Shown: piece after piece, positions 14,258 to 23,409 of the stretch
Position numbering within the stretch: the first letter of the stretch is position 1
Layout of the letters: each line of letters opens with the position of its first letter
Source: Bacteroidota bacterium
Lineage (GTDB): Bacteria > Bacteroidota > Bacteroidia > Bacteroidales > F082
DNA length: 64,000 bases
Direction of reading: 5' to 3'
NCBI GenBank assembly: GCA_018830105.1
Contig: JAHJTC010000014.1
Coordinates: 43,716-107,715, forward strand
Made by a program: the position numbers and the translations under genes
The notes under the pieces: generated by a model
The model's input: the letters and a program-made list of their open reading frames with translations, nothing else
What the model was told of the DNA's origin: nothing
The model's database searches: none

Positions 14258-17131
14258 TTATTTGTTAATAATCAAAGTTTTGCTGGCAAAGCTGGTGGCT
14301 GTTGTTAGCATGATATGATACGATCCGGGAAGTAAATCTCCGGTAGGAATTATAAGATCAATACCTGCATGTTTGTTGGCAGCAATTGTTTTTTCGAGAA
14401 TGAGCCTGCCATCGTTGGCAAAAATATAGAGCTGGGCTTTTTCCTTTATCTGGTCGGCAGTAAGTTTAACCTTATCACTGGCCGGGTTAGGGTTTATTGT
14501 CACCAAACCGGAAACATTGTTTAGCTCGTTCAGCCCAATATTGCAGGCGTTGAAGTCGAAGAAAATCGTCAGCTCATCTGTATTTTGGCAGCCGGTAACG
14601 GGATTTGTCACGACAACATCCCACGACTGGAAATCTATCCAGTTGCCATTGGTTGTGGCCCGCACTTTGCGACTGGTGCTTCCGTTGGTCCAGAGGTAAT
14701 TCATATTGGGGCCTCCATCGAGCCAGACAGAATCACGCACACACACATTGATGGTATCCGTTGAATACCAAGGAATTGAGCTTGGTTTAATGTCAACTTC
14801 AGGTAAGCTGTTTACGGTTACTTCAACAGTTGCTGTTACGATTTTAAAGCCATCATTGGCCTGCACGGTGTACACCGTATTGCTCGTGGGGCTTACCACC
14901 GGATTTTGTTCGTTTGATGTCCAGCTGCTGTTGTTTGCCGTCCATGAATAGCTGTATTCGCCACTACCGCCCAGCGCAGTAGCCGAAAGTTCGGTATTCT
15001 CGTACAGACAGATTACGGCTTCGCTTACCTGCGCATAAACAGCCAGATAATCACCTGCCGTAAATACAGTGGTAGCATCGGCAGGGCTTGAGCAGCCATT
15101 GTTGTCGAGGATATACAACTGATAGGTCGTTGGAACATTCAACAGTTTTGTCATTGGATTCTGGACGTTGAACGCGGCAGGATCTTCAAGCGAATCGGCC
15201 GGAGACCAATTGTAGTTGTATGAACCCGAACCGCCGCTAGCCGAGCCATTCAATTGGATAGCCGTACCAACATTGATGTTCTGATCGGGGCCGGCATTGG
15301 CCGCCGGAACAGGTTTAACTTCTACTTCCACGGTGCTTGTTACTGTAAGCTGTCCGTCGAAAACTGCGACTGTATAGCTTGTTGTTGTGCCAGGAGAAAC
15401 CTGTGGGTTTCTGATATCCGAGCTGAAGCCTGCAGGTGATGAGGACCAGCTGTAGGTGTAATCGCCGGCACCGCCGCTCGGCGTGGCATTTAGCTGTGTT
15501 GATTCACCCAGACAAATCACAGCGGGAGCAGCGGTTGCCTGTACAAAAAGCGCACCCCCCGTTACTGTAATGACCACCTCATCTGTTTCAACGCAACCGC
15601 TGATGTTGTCTGTGGCGGTAAGTGTAAAAACTGTTGTCTGTGAAAGATTTACAGTACTTGTAATCAAGCTGGTAGGATTATTCACCAGGTTTTGTGGTTC
15701 CCATAAATAGCTGATATCGCCTGTGCCTCCGGTTACATCACCAGTTAAATCAACGGACCAACCATTTGGTATTTGCTGATCTTCACCGGCATCAACATAA
15801 GGATATTCAGGTACTACAACTGTTTTGGTAATGGATCGGGCGCAATAATCCATCCCGGTTTTTGTTGTAAGCGTCACTTCATAACTCCCCGGACTGTTGT
15901 AGGTATGTGCCGGATTTGATTGTGTGGAAGTGCCACCATCGCCAAACTCCCAGCTGTACGAAGTGATGGCTGAACCGGCGGGTTCTACACTACTCAGGTC
16001 AGTAAACTGATTGGGGCTGCCGTAGCAGACTTCTTCAAAATCAAAATCAGGGTTTGAAAGCGGCGCAATCACTGCTTCAAGGGTGATTGGTTCACTGGTG
16101 ATGTTGTCAACAGTAATTTCAAGGCTGTAAGTGCCTGAATAGGCTAAATCGGGGTTGTTAATCACCGGATTTTGTTGATTGCTGGTAAATCCATTGGGGC
16201 CTGTCCAGCTGTAGGTAGCATCAGGATACGACTCTGCAGTCAAAAACAAATCGTCGCCATAGCAAACAGGGCTGTTGCTTCCGATAGGCGGAGGCAGGAT
16301 GGTGCAATCAGTTTCGCCGCTGCCGCCAGTTTTGGAGAAGGTTATTTCGCAGGGGCTATTAGAAAAGTTTGTAATAAGCAAAATGTAGTATTCGCCAGTT
16401 TGTCCGTTAGGGATATATGCAGTTTCAGTGGGATTTCCTGAATAACTGCATGAAACAATTTTATTACCTGTTAAAGCGCCTTGGCAAGGCATCACCGGAT
16501 CGGTAAATGGTCCCCAAACGATGTAATCAATGTCTCGTAATGGAGAACTTTCCATGAAGATACTGATGTTACCAGGTGTTAGTATTTTCATATGATACCA
16601 GGCAGGATTGGGCGTAGAATTCAAACAACCATAATTAGGCCCACTCTGACCGGTGCCAGAGTTTACGCCGGCAGGAAAAGTATAAACATTTGTGGTGCAG
16701 AAAGGAAACGACTTATGACAGGAATCGTTTACCGCATCCCTGCCCATGATATTATTCATCAGATTATCGCCATATACAGCACTCAAATCCAGCATAATAT
16801 CGGATGAGGTAAGCTTATCGCGCCTTTTTTCGAGCAGTTTGATAGAATCAAGGGCAGCAAAATATTGTTGCCTGATTGCGTTGCTGTTTTCATTGTCGGT
16901 CTCAATAGTTATGAATCCCGGCTGAGGTTCGGTCAGGTTGGATGCATTGCGTTGCAGGTAGTCGTAAAATTGCATACGCGTGCTTAAGCCCGGGATGTCA
17001 GTAAGGTCGATACTGATTTTTTCAGCTGTCGTATTTGTAGTTTGACTTTTTAAGTCAGATGTACTAATTAACAAGAATATTAATGAGGCAACCAGCATGC
17101 TGCAACTCAGACGAAATGTATTGATGTTCAT
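14258..17131 (-). CDS. Large T9SS type A cargo protein with Ig/PKD-like repeats (shorter paralogue)
   Basis: A 957-residue secreted protein with a signal peptide (1-29). An N-terminal domain at about 130-275 contains FPFCTTNVYTFPAGVNS, YGCLNSTPNPAWYHM and VWGPFTDP. An Ig-like domain (YSWTGPNGFTSNQQNP) and a PKD domain (WEFGDGGTSTQSNPAHTY) follow. Then come two alternating module pairs: an A module beginning DAGEDQ or NAGPDQ, and a B module with ICLGESTQLNA and YTYSWSS. The C-terminus has NPNPASDKVKL and ends KTLIINK, the type A sorting signal. It is a clear paralogue of the larger protein at 17415-21839. Probably a surface adhesin or structural protein; no catalytic motif was seen. Confidence 0.88.
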   Translation of the reverse strand: MNINTFRLSCSMLVASLIFLLISTSDLKSQTTNTTAEKISIDLTDIPGLSTRMQFYDYLQRNASNLTEPQPGFITIETDNENSNAIRQQYFAALDSIKLLEKRRDKLTSSDIMLDLSAVYGDNLMNNIMGRDAVNDSCHKSFPFCTTNVYTFPAGVNSGTGQSGPNYGCLNSTPNPAWYHMKILTPGNISIFMESSPLRDIDYIVWGPFTDPVMPCQGALTGNKIVSCSYSGNPTETAYIPNGQTGEYYILLITNFSNSPCEITFSKTGGSGETDCTILPPPIGSNSPVCYGDDLFLTAESYPDATYSWTGPNGFTSNQQNPVINNPDLAYSGTYSLEITVDNITSEPITLEAVIAPLSNPDFDFEEVCYGSPNQFTDLSSVEPAGSAITSYSWEFGDGGTSTQSNPAHTYNSPGSYEVTLTTKTGMDYCARSITKTVVVPEYPYVDAGEDQQIPNGWSVDLTGDVTGGTGDISYLWEPQNLVNNPTSLITSTVNLSQTTVFTLTATDNISGCVETDEVVITVTGGALFVQATAAPAVICLGESTQLNATPSGGAGDYTYSWSSSPAGFSSDIRNPQVSPGTTTSYTVAVFDGQLTVTSTVEVEVKPVPAANAGPDQNINVGTAIQLNGSASGGSGSYNYNWSPADSLEDPAAFNVQNPMTKLLNVPTTYQLYILDNNGCSSPADATTVFTAGDYLAVYAQVSEAVICLYENTELSATALGGSGEYSYSWTANNSSWTSNEQNPVVSPTSNTVYTVQANDGFKIVTATVEVTVNSLPEVDIKPSSIPWYSTDTINVCVRDSVWLDGGPNMNYLWTNGSTSRKVRATTNGNWIDFQSWDVVVTNPVTGCQNTDELTIFFDFNACNIGLNELNNVSGLVTINPNPASDKVKLTADQIKEKAQLYIFANDGRLILEKTIAANKHAGIDLIIPTGDLLPGSYHIMLTTATSFASKTLIINK

Positions 17132-17414
17132 ATATTTATCCCCGATTGTAAATAATTTTTGTCATAAACCGGGCTTTCGCCTCGTTTAATCTATGCCAAA
17201 AATGAATGTAAATTAATAAATGGGTTTTCCTTTTTCGGGGCGAAAATTACAAATATTGTTGCAATTACAAGTGTAATATCGAAATTTGATGCCTTAGATC
17301 ATGGCTGTTTGACAAACTGTTGCGTTAATGATTAGGGTAATATTTCCCTGTAAATCAACTCTATAGTGTTTATATTAAGCTGCTTATAAAAAATTTTTAG
17401 GCAGCAGCCAGGCT
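17132..17414. other. Intergenic region between two paralogous T9SS genes
   Basis: A stretch of 283 bp of AT-rich DNA with no ORF. It is large enough for a terminator of the upstream gene and a promoter for the 957-residue protein, but neither was clearly identified. A loose GCTGC/GCAGC stem lies next to the stop at about 17379-17409. Confidence 0.3.
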
Positions 17415-20400
17415 TCAATCTGATTTTATGAGTTTGCGGGATATCGTATGATGGCCATCAGTGATCGTCAAAAAATAGATGCCATTTGGTTGGATCATTA
17501 AATCGAGCTGAATTGTTGTAACGGGTTTGCTCAGTTTTAGCTGATCCCGGTGGATTAGGTTTCTTCCATCGGCTGCCCTAACAAGCAGACTTACGGTAGC
17601 CTCCATATTTTTAACAATAAGTTGGAATTGACCGTTTCCTGGATTTGGAAATATCCTGAGCTGATCCGTATTTGCCAGTTCTTCCAGACCAATGTTACAG
17701 CTGTTAAAGTCGAAGAACACAATCAGGCTGTCGTTGTTTACACAGCCCGTTAATGGATCGGTGACCCTAACCGACCAATCCTGCACATCAATCCAATTGC
17801 CGTTGGTGAGGGCTTTCTGTCGTTGTGCTGTTGCACCGTTCATCCACAAGTAGCTGAATCCGGGGCCTGCATCAAGCCAGACAGAATCGCGCACACAAAC
17901 AAAAATGGTGTTATCAGTGGGCGTATAAGCTGATGGCGTGATATCAACCTGAGGCAACGGTTTGACGGTGATACTTAGTGTTTCTTCTACGGTTAAGAAA
18001 CCATCACTGACTGCCACGGTGTACAGGGTTGTTGCTTCAGGGCTTATTTCCGGATTTGCTGCTGTGGATTGCCAGCCCGAATTGTTGGTACTCCAGAGGT
18101 AGGTATAGTTTTGGCTGCCGCCACCAAAAGCTGTGGCATGCAAATGTGTGGTTTCTCCCAGGCAAATCGCCTGCTGGTCTGCTTCAACAAATACCCCCAG
18201 CTGATCTCCTCCAGTGATAACAGCCGTTTCAGAAATTGCTGAGCAACCGTTTAAGTCGGTGACAAGGAGTGTGAAATTTGTTGTAGCATACAATATTTTT
18301 GTTTGTGGCTGAGGCTGGTACTGCCCGGTTTGCGGGTTGTCAAGCGAGTCGGCCGGTGTCCACAGATAAACAAAATTGCCAGTGCCCCCGCTTGCACTTC
18401 CTTCGAGTGTTGTAAATGTTCCAATATTGATGACTTTATTGGGGCCGGCGTCGGCAACAGGCGAAAGATTTACCGTTATGGTATGCTGATCCTGTGCTGT
18501 ATTCATCCCATCGGAAACAACAACACTGTAGGTTGTTGATTGGATTGGTTCCACAACAGGATTCGGTAGGGTAGAGGTGAAGCCGGAATTAGACGAACTC
18601 CAGGAGTACGTGTAATTACCGGAACCGCCAAAGGTGTTTGCATTTAGCTGCACCTGCGTTCCTGAACATATTACAGCGGCATCAGCAGTAATTTCAACGC
18701 CCAGCGGCCCGCCTGTTACAGTAACCTGAACGGCATCATCTGTAATACAGCCCGAGGCTGTGTTGGTAACTTGCAAGTTGAAGCTGCGCGATTGTTCCAG
18801 CGGAACTGTTGTTGGGCTTAATGCTTCCGGATTGTCAAGAAAATTAGCCGGAGTCCAGCCGAATGTGTAATTCTGGTCACCCGAAACAGAACCTTCCAAA
18901 ATAGCTGTAAAGCCATAAACAATTTCCTTGTCATTGCCGGCATCAGCAACCGAGAGCTGCCCTACTTCAACGGCCACACTGCCATCCACTTGGTTTTCAC
19001 CATCCGAAACACTCAAGATATAGGTTGTAGTCACTTCCGGATAAACCATGGGGTTGGCTTCGTTGCTTGTAAATCCTGAAGGATTGGAAGTCCACGAATA
19101 GGTGTAGCTACCGCTTCCGCCGCTGGCATTGGCATGCAGTTGTGAGCCATGTGCGGGGCAAACAAAATCAGGCGTTGCAGTCGGGTTTATGGATAAAACA
19201 GTTCCGGAAACAATTACTGTCATCTCATCTTCACTTGGGCAGCCTGAGGCAGCATCTGTTATGTTGAGTTCAAAAATCTGGGTATTTTCCAATGCCAGTG
19301 TTGTGGGTTGCAGCAGGCTTGGGTCATTCAGCATGGAAGCAGGTGTCCATTGCACGCTATAACCGCCTGAACCACCACTTACACTGCCCTGTAAAACCGC
19401 AGTAGTGCCTGCCGGAATGGTGATATCTGGTCCTGCATTGGCAGTTGTAACAGCGCCAACTAATACTGTAATCTGCTCAAAAACGCTGTTTTGGCCGTCG
19501 TTCAATTCAATTTGATAGGTGGTCGTTTCATCTGGCACTACAGTTGTTTGGGCAGTTGTGGCTTGCCAGGAGGAAGGCGGCACCGTTGTCCATAAATAGG
19601 TATAGCTGCCCGAACCGCCCGAAGCAGTTGCCTGAAGCGTGCTGCTTTCGCCTGCACAGATCTCGGCAGGATTTGCTGATGCGGTTACATTCAACAGGCC
19701 TCCTGTAGTGAAAATGGTTACCTGATCATCTGTAGTACAACCACTTATATCGTCTGTGATGGTGAGCGTAAAAACAGTGGAATTGTCAAGGGCTACTGTA
19801 AAAGGATTTAGAATAGCACTATTTTCTAACATTTCAGCGGGCTGCCAAGCAACAGTATAATTGCCTGATCCACCTGATACAGACCCTTCCAGTTGTGTTG
19901 TCCAGCCTGTAGTAATCGTTTGATCATCTCCTGCATGGGCAACTGAAACAGGACCGACTTCCACAAAGACTTCATCATCCAGGCTGTTTTGCCCGTCGAA
20001 GACATTCAGTAGGTAAGTTGTGCTTATTCCGGGGCTCACAACAGGATTGGCAAGGGTTGAATTAAAACCTGCGGGGTCACTTGTCCAGGAATAGGTATAG
20101 CTGCCGGAGCCTCCACTGGCGTTGGCATGTAGCTGGGTGGATTCGCCCGGACAAATATTGCTGTCATCAACTGTCGGCGCAATAGCGAATTCGTCTCCAA
20201 TTACTGTAATAACAACATCGTCTTCGCTGACACATCCGCCCGAATTGTCGGTAACGAAAAGCGTAAATACTGTTGTTTCTGTGAGCGCTAAGGTGTTTGT
20301 TTGAAGGTTGTTGGGATTAGCAATCAGATTAGAAGGCTCCCACTGAAAACTGTAATTTCCGGAGCCGCCTGTTGCATTGCCCTCCAGTTCGGCAATCCAC

Positions 20401-21839
20401 CCATGAAATACCGATTGGTCTTCTCCGGCATCCACTGTGGCAGCCATTTTAACCAACACCTGTTTGCTGATATCCTGTGCGCATTCACTCTGTCCTGTGT
20501 AGGTTGTCAGGCTCACCTGATAAGGTCCGGCTGCTGAGTAGGTATGGGTTGGGTTTTGCAGGTTCGATTCTGTACCATCACCGAAAGCCCAATGCCAGGT
20601 TGTGATTTCACCTGAGGGCGGATTCACTGTGGAAAGATCCGTGAATACCGTTTCTTCACCCAAACAGGCTTCTGTAAAAGAAAAATCAGGAACAGGCATT
20701 GGGTTTATTTCCACTTCAATCTGGACAGGATCGCTCTGGCTTGAACCTACTGTAATCACTAAGGTATAAGTGCCCGCATTAGCCATTGTTACATTATTGA
20801 TAATCGGATTCTGCTGATTGGAAGTGAAGCCATTGGGGCCAGTCCATAAATAAGATGCCCCTGTAACATTGTCGGCATACAATTCAAGGGTTTCGCCCAC
20901 GCAAACTGGGCTGTTGCTGCCTATTGGCGGTGGCACGATAGAGCAGTCCGTTTCGCCGGCGCCGGCAGTTTTCTGGAAAGTGATGTTACCTGGCTGATTG
21001 GAGTAATTTGTGATCAAAAGAATGTAGTACTGTCCCACTTGTCCGTTATCAATATGAGCATGCTCAACGTTTATGTAAGAGAAGCTACAGTCGTGCAAAT
21101 TGCCTGAGGGATAAAAATTCGGATTTGCCGTATTACTTGGGCATGCATCACCGCAATCTGAAGTAAGGTCATCAGGACAAGGGCTTACAGGATCATTGTA
21201 GGGTCCCCATAAAGCAAAATCGATATCCATGTCTTCACCATTGGTTTTGATGCCCACCATCTCTATAGTGATATCTCCGGCCTGCAATATCCGCATATGA
21301 TACCAAACAGGATTTGGTTGGGAGCTTAAACAGCCATAATCAGGTCCTGGCTCTGCCACACCGGAATTATAGCCGGCAGGGAAGCTGTAAATTTCCCCCG
21401 TGCAAAAAGGATCGGATTCAGCACAAAAATCTCCGCGCAGGTTGAGCTGATCGCCCAATGCATAGGTTACCCAGGTTTGCTTTAGCTGTGTTTTCCATTG
21501 TGCAGCAGCTTCAGCAAGTTCTGTTTTTGTCATTTCGTTTGCCTGCGTTTCGAGCTGAGCCATCAGTTGTTCAAAAAGTAGAGCTACTGTTTGATCTGAT
21601 AAGTCAGCTTTCCCAACTATATGGATGCTTCCGGATTCAGTTCCTGTTTCTGCATAAAGTTGCGGATGTGCTTTAACAGCGGCCAGCAGTTGGATGCGCT
21701 TTTCCAGCAGGGGAATGTTGTAGAGATTAACAGTATTCGATCGCTCAGCAGTATTGCTCATCTGTGCATACACAGGCGATGAAACCAGCAATATTATTGC
21801 CAGTAGAAAGCAATTCATTGGTTGTAAAGGTGTTTTCAT
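17415..21839 (-). CDS. Very large T9SS type A cargo protein with five A/B repeat pairs
   Basis: A 1474-residue secreted protein with a signal peptide (1-25, ending SPVYAQ). It has the same N-terminal domain as its neighbour (DPFCTGEIYSFPAGYNSG, YGCLSSQPNPVWYHM, LWGPYNDP), one Ig-like domain (YLWTGPNGFTSNQQNP) and one PKD domain (WAFGDGTESNLQNPTHTY). Five alternating module pairs fill about 465-1350: A modules start DAGEDQ, HAGDDQ, NAGPDI, DAGNDK and DAGPNK; B modules carry ICPGES, ICAGES, VCPAHG, ICSGTQ and ICLGET with GGSGSYTYSW. The C-terminus has IFPNPGNGQFQL and ends TISRKLIKSD, a type A sorting signal. Probably an adhesin or surface fibre; no enzymatic motif was seen. Confidence 0.88.
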   Translation of the reverse strand: MKTPLQPMNCFLLAIILLVSSPVYAQMSNTAERSNTVNLYNIPLLEKRIQLLAAVKAHPQLYAETGTESGSIHIVGKADLSDQTVALLFEQLMAQLETQANEMTKTELAEAAAQWKTQLKQTWVTYALGDQLNLRGDFCAESDPFCTGEIYSFPAGYNSGVAEPGPDYGCLSSQPNPVWYHMRILQAGDITIEMVGIKTNGEDMDIDFALWGPYNDPVSPCPDDLTSDCGDACPSNTANPNFYPSGNLHDCSFSYINVEHAHIDNGQVGQYYILLITNYSNQPGNITFQKTAGAGETDCSIVPPPIGSNSPVCVGETLELYADNVTGASYLWTGPNGFTSNQQNPIINNVTMANAGTYTLVITVGSSQSDPVQIEVEINPMPVPDFSFTEACLGEETVFTDLSTVNPPSGEITTWHWAFGDGTESNLQNPTHTYSAAGPYQVSLTTYTGQSECAQDISKQVLVKMAATVDAGEDQSVFHGWIAELEGNATGGSGNYSFQWEPSNLIANPNNLQTNTLALTETTVFTLFVTDNSGGCVSEDDVVITVIGDEFAIAPTVDDSNICPGESTQLHANASGGSGSYTYSWTSDPAGFNSTLANPVVSPGISTTYLLNVFDGQNSLDDEVFVEVGPVSVAHAGDDQTITTGWTTQLEGSVSGGSGNYTVAWQPAEMLENSAILNPFTVALDNSTVFTLTITDDISGCTTDDQVTIFTTGGLLNVTASANPAEICAGESSTLQATASGGSGSYTYLWTTVPPSSWQATTAQTTVVPDETTTYQIELNDGQNSVFEQITVLVGAVTTANAGPDITIPAGTTAVLQGSVSGGSGGYSVQWTPASMLNDPSLLQPTTLALENTQIFELNITDAASGCPSEDEMTVIVSGTVLSINPTATPDFVCPAHGSQLHANASGGSGSYTYSWTSNPSGFTSNEANPMVYPEVTTTYILSVSDGENQVDGSVAVEVGQLSVADAGNDKEIVYGFTAILEGSVSGDQNYTFGWTPANFLDNPEALSPTTVPLEQSRSFNLQVTNTASGCITDDAVQVTVTGGPLGVEITADAAVICSGTQVQLNANTFGGSGNYTYSWSSSNSGFTSTLPNPVVEPIQSTTYSVVVSDGMNTAQDQHTITVNLSPVADAGPNKVINIGTFTTLEGSASGGTGNFVYLWTPADSLDNPQTGQYQPQPQTKILYATTNFTLLVTDLNGCSAISETAVITGGDQLGVFVEADQQAICLGETTHLHATAFGGGSQNYTYLWSTNNSGWQSTAANPEISPEATTLYTVAVSDGFLTVEETLSITVKPLPQVDITPSAYTPTDNTIFVCVRDSVWLDAGPGFSYLWMNGATAQRQKALTNGNWIDVQDWSVRVTDPLTGCVNNDSLIVFFDFNSCNIGLEELANTDQLRIFPNPGNGQFQLIVKNMEATVSLLVRAADGRNLIHRDQLKLSKPVTTIQLDLMIQPNGIYFLTITDGHHTISRKLIKSD

Positions 21840-21984
21840 CTCTCAATTTTTCTCGAAGCAAATGTTTGGTTAGGCGAGATTTGCTTTTTATTCTTGGATA
21901 AAATTAATATTTTTTTAATAGGCATTGTTGGGTTACGTAAAATATTAATCTCTTGCTGTCCATTTTCAGGTTCTGCCGAAACAC

Positions 21985-21992
21985 TATCTTTG
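21985..21992 (+). promoter_or_regulatory. Bacteroidota -7 box upstream of the envelope operon
   Basis: TATCTTTG fits TAnnTTTG and lies 29 bp before the ATG at 22022. No well-spaced -33 TTTG was seen. Confidence 0.5.
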
Positions 21993-22021
21993 TTGGCTGA
22001 ACTCCATATGCAAAAGATACT

Positions 22022-23401
22022 ATGAATACAGCTCTATTAAGGTACTTATACCTCTCGTTGCTATTGCTTTTTGGCTTCAATTTGAGTTTGTCAGGGCAGC
22101 AGGCTATTTCGGGTACAATCAGTGGGTTTGGAAACCAAATGCTTCTGCTGGAAGCCATCCGTGGTGACAAGAAGATGCCTGTTGACTCCACATTCACTGA
22201 TGTTTCAGGGAGTTTTTATTTTAATGAGGCATTAAGCCCGGGCATGTACCGGATTTCAACTTCAGGTGGCAACAGCCTGAAGCTGCTCTATAATAACGAG
22301 CCGGTGCAGTTTGTTATGGATGATCCATCGGAATCCGGAGGACTGCAATTTATAAAGTCGGTAGATAATGCGGTGTGGTCTGATTATACCGCACTGCGCG
22401 ACAAGGTTTTTTATTTGTTGGAGCTGCTTAAGCCTGTTGTTGGAAAGTATGAACAGCCTTCGGCCTTTCATGCTTTAGCAGTAAAAGAGTTTGACAGTTT
22501 GCAGCAGATGCTTAATCAATCGGCTAATTCCTGGATTGAGTCCTATCCCGAAAGTCTGGCTGCCTTGTATATCAGCACGGATTTGCGGCCACAAATTGAC
22601 CTCAGCGCCGATTTTCGCACGCAAAGAGAAACAATGAAAAAGGAGTTCTTTGCGCGTACCGATTTTAGTGATACGTTATTGATCAGAAGTGATGTCCTTA
22701 CCCGAAAAATGATCGATTTCCTGTCGCTGTACCAATCGGAAGATCAGTCGATGCAGGCCGTGCAATTTGAGTTTATCAAAGGCCTCGACCGACTCTTTGA
22801 ATATGCCTCCGTTGATGAGACAATGTATATTTTTGTGCTCGAATACATGATTAATGGCTTTGCGCAGCTCGGACTTCCCGCCGTTACAGATTTTATCAGC
22901 AGCCTCCCGCATTTTGATGCGGTGTGTATGGAAACGGCCAGCCTGATGAAGTTGGAACAAATAGTAGGTCCCTACCGCAGCACTTTGATTGGCGCAAAGG
23001 CTCCTGAATTATTTACGCAGGATATCAATGGCAATGATTTTTCGCTGGCGCAGATACAGAAACCATATACCCTGATCGTGTTCTGGTCCATTACTTGTCC
23101 GCATTGCCTCGAAATGTTGCCTCAACTAAAGGCTTTTGTGCAGACACATGAACAATACGCAATCGTATCTGTAGTTTTGAGCAAGGATGAGCAGCTTCTG
23201 AATGATTTTGTAAAAGCAGAAAATTACGATTGGATTCACCTGAATGATGGTTTGGGCTGGGAAAGCCCGATGGCCAATGAATACAATATTTTTGGAACAC
23301 CAACATTGTTTGTGCTGGATGAACAGAAAAATATTGTTGCCAAACCTTCCGGTATGAAAGAGCTGAGGCTTTTTGAGCAGCAAAATCAACAAATTAAATA
23401 A
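22022..23401 (+). CDS. TlpA/ResA-like thiol-disulfide oxidoreductase
   Basis: A 459-residue periplasmic protein with a signal peptide (1-26, SLSGQQ). The N-terminal part (ISGTISGFGNQMLLLEAIRG) resembles the DUF4369-type domain often found on Bacteroidota thioredoxins, and a helical DUF5106-like region fills the middle. The C-terminal thioredoxin fold starts at IGAKAPELFTQDINGNDFSL and carries the redox motif CPHC (Cys359, Cys362) in WSITCPHCLEM, with the cis-Pro region FGTPTLFVLD. It would reduce or oxidise periplasmic thiols. The first gene of a plus-strand run, it ends 8 bp before the NagZ fusion gene. Confidence 0.9.
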   Translation: MNTALLRYLYLSLLLLFGFNLSLSGQQAISGTISGFGNQMLLLEAIRGDKKMPVDSTFTDVSGSFYFNEALSPGMYRISTSGGNSLKLLYNNEPVQFVMDDPSESGGLQFIKSVDNAVWSDYTALRDKVFYLLELLKPVVGKYEQPSAFHALAVKEFDSLQQMLNQSANSWIESYPESLAALYISTDLRPQIDLSADFRTQRETMKKEFFARTDFSDTLLIRSDVLTRKMIDFLSLYQSEDQSMQAVQFEFIKGLDRLFEYASVDETMYIFVLEYMINGFAQLGLPAVTDFISSLPHFDAVCMETASLMKLEQIVGPYRSTLIGAKAPELFTQDINGNDFSLAQIQKPYTLIVFWSITCPHCLEMLPQLKAFVQTHEQYAIVSVVLSKDEQLLNDFVKAENYDWIHLNDGLGWESPMANEYNIFGTPTLFVLDEQKNIVAKPSGMKELRLFEQQNQQIK

Positions 23402-23409
23402 GGCTTTTT

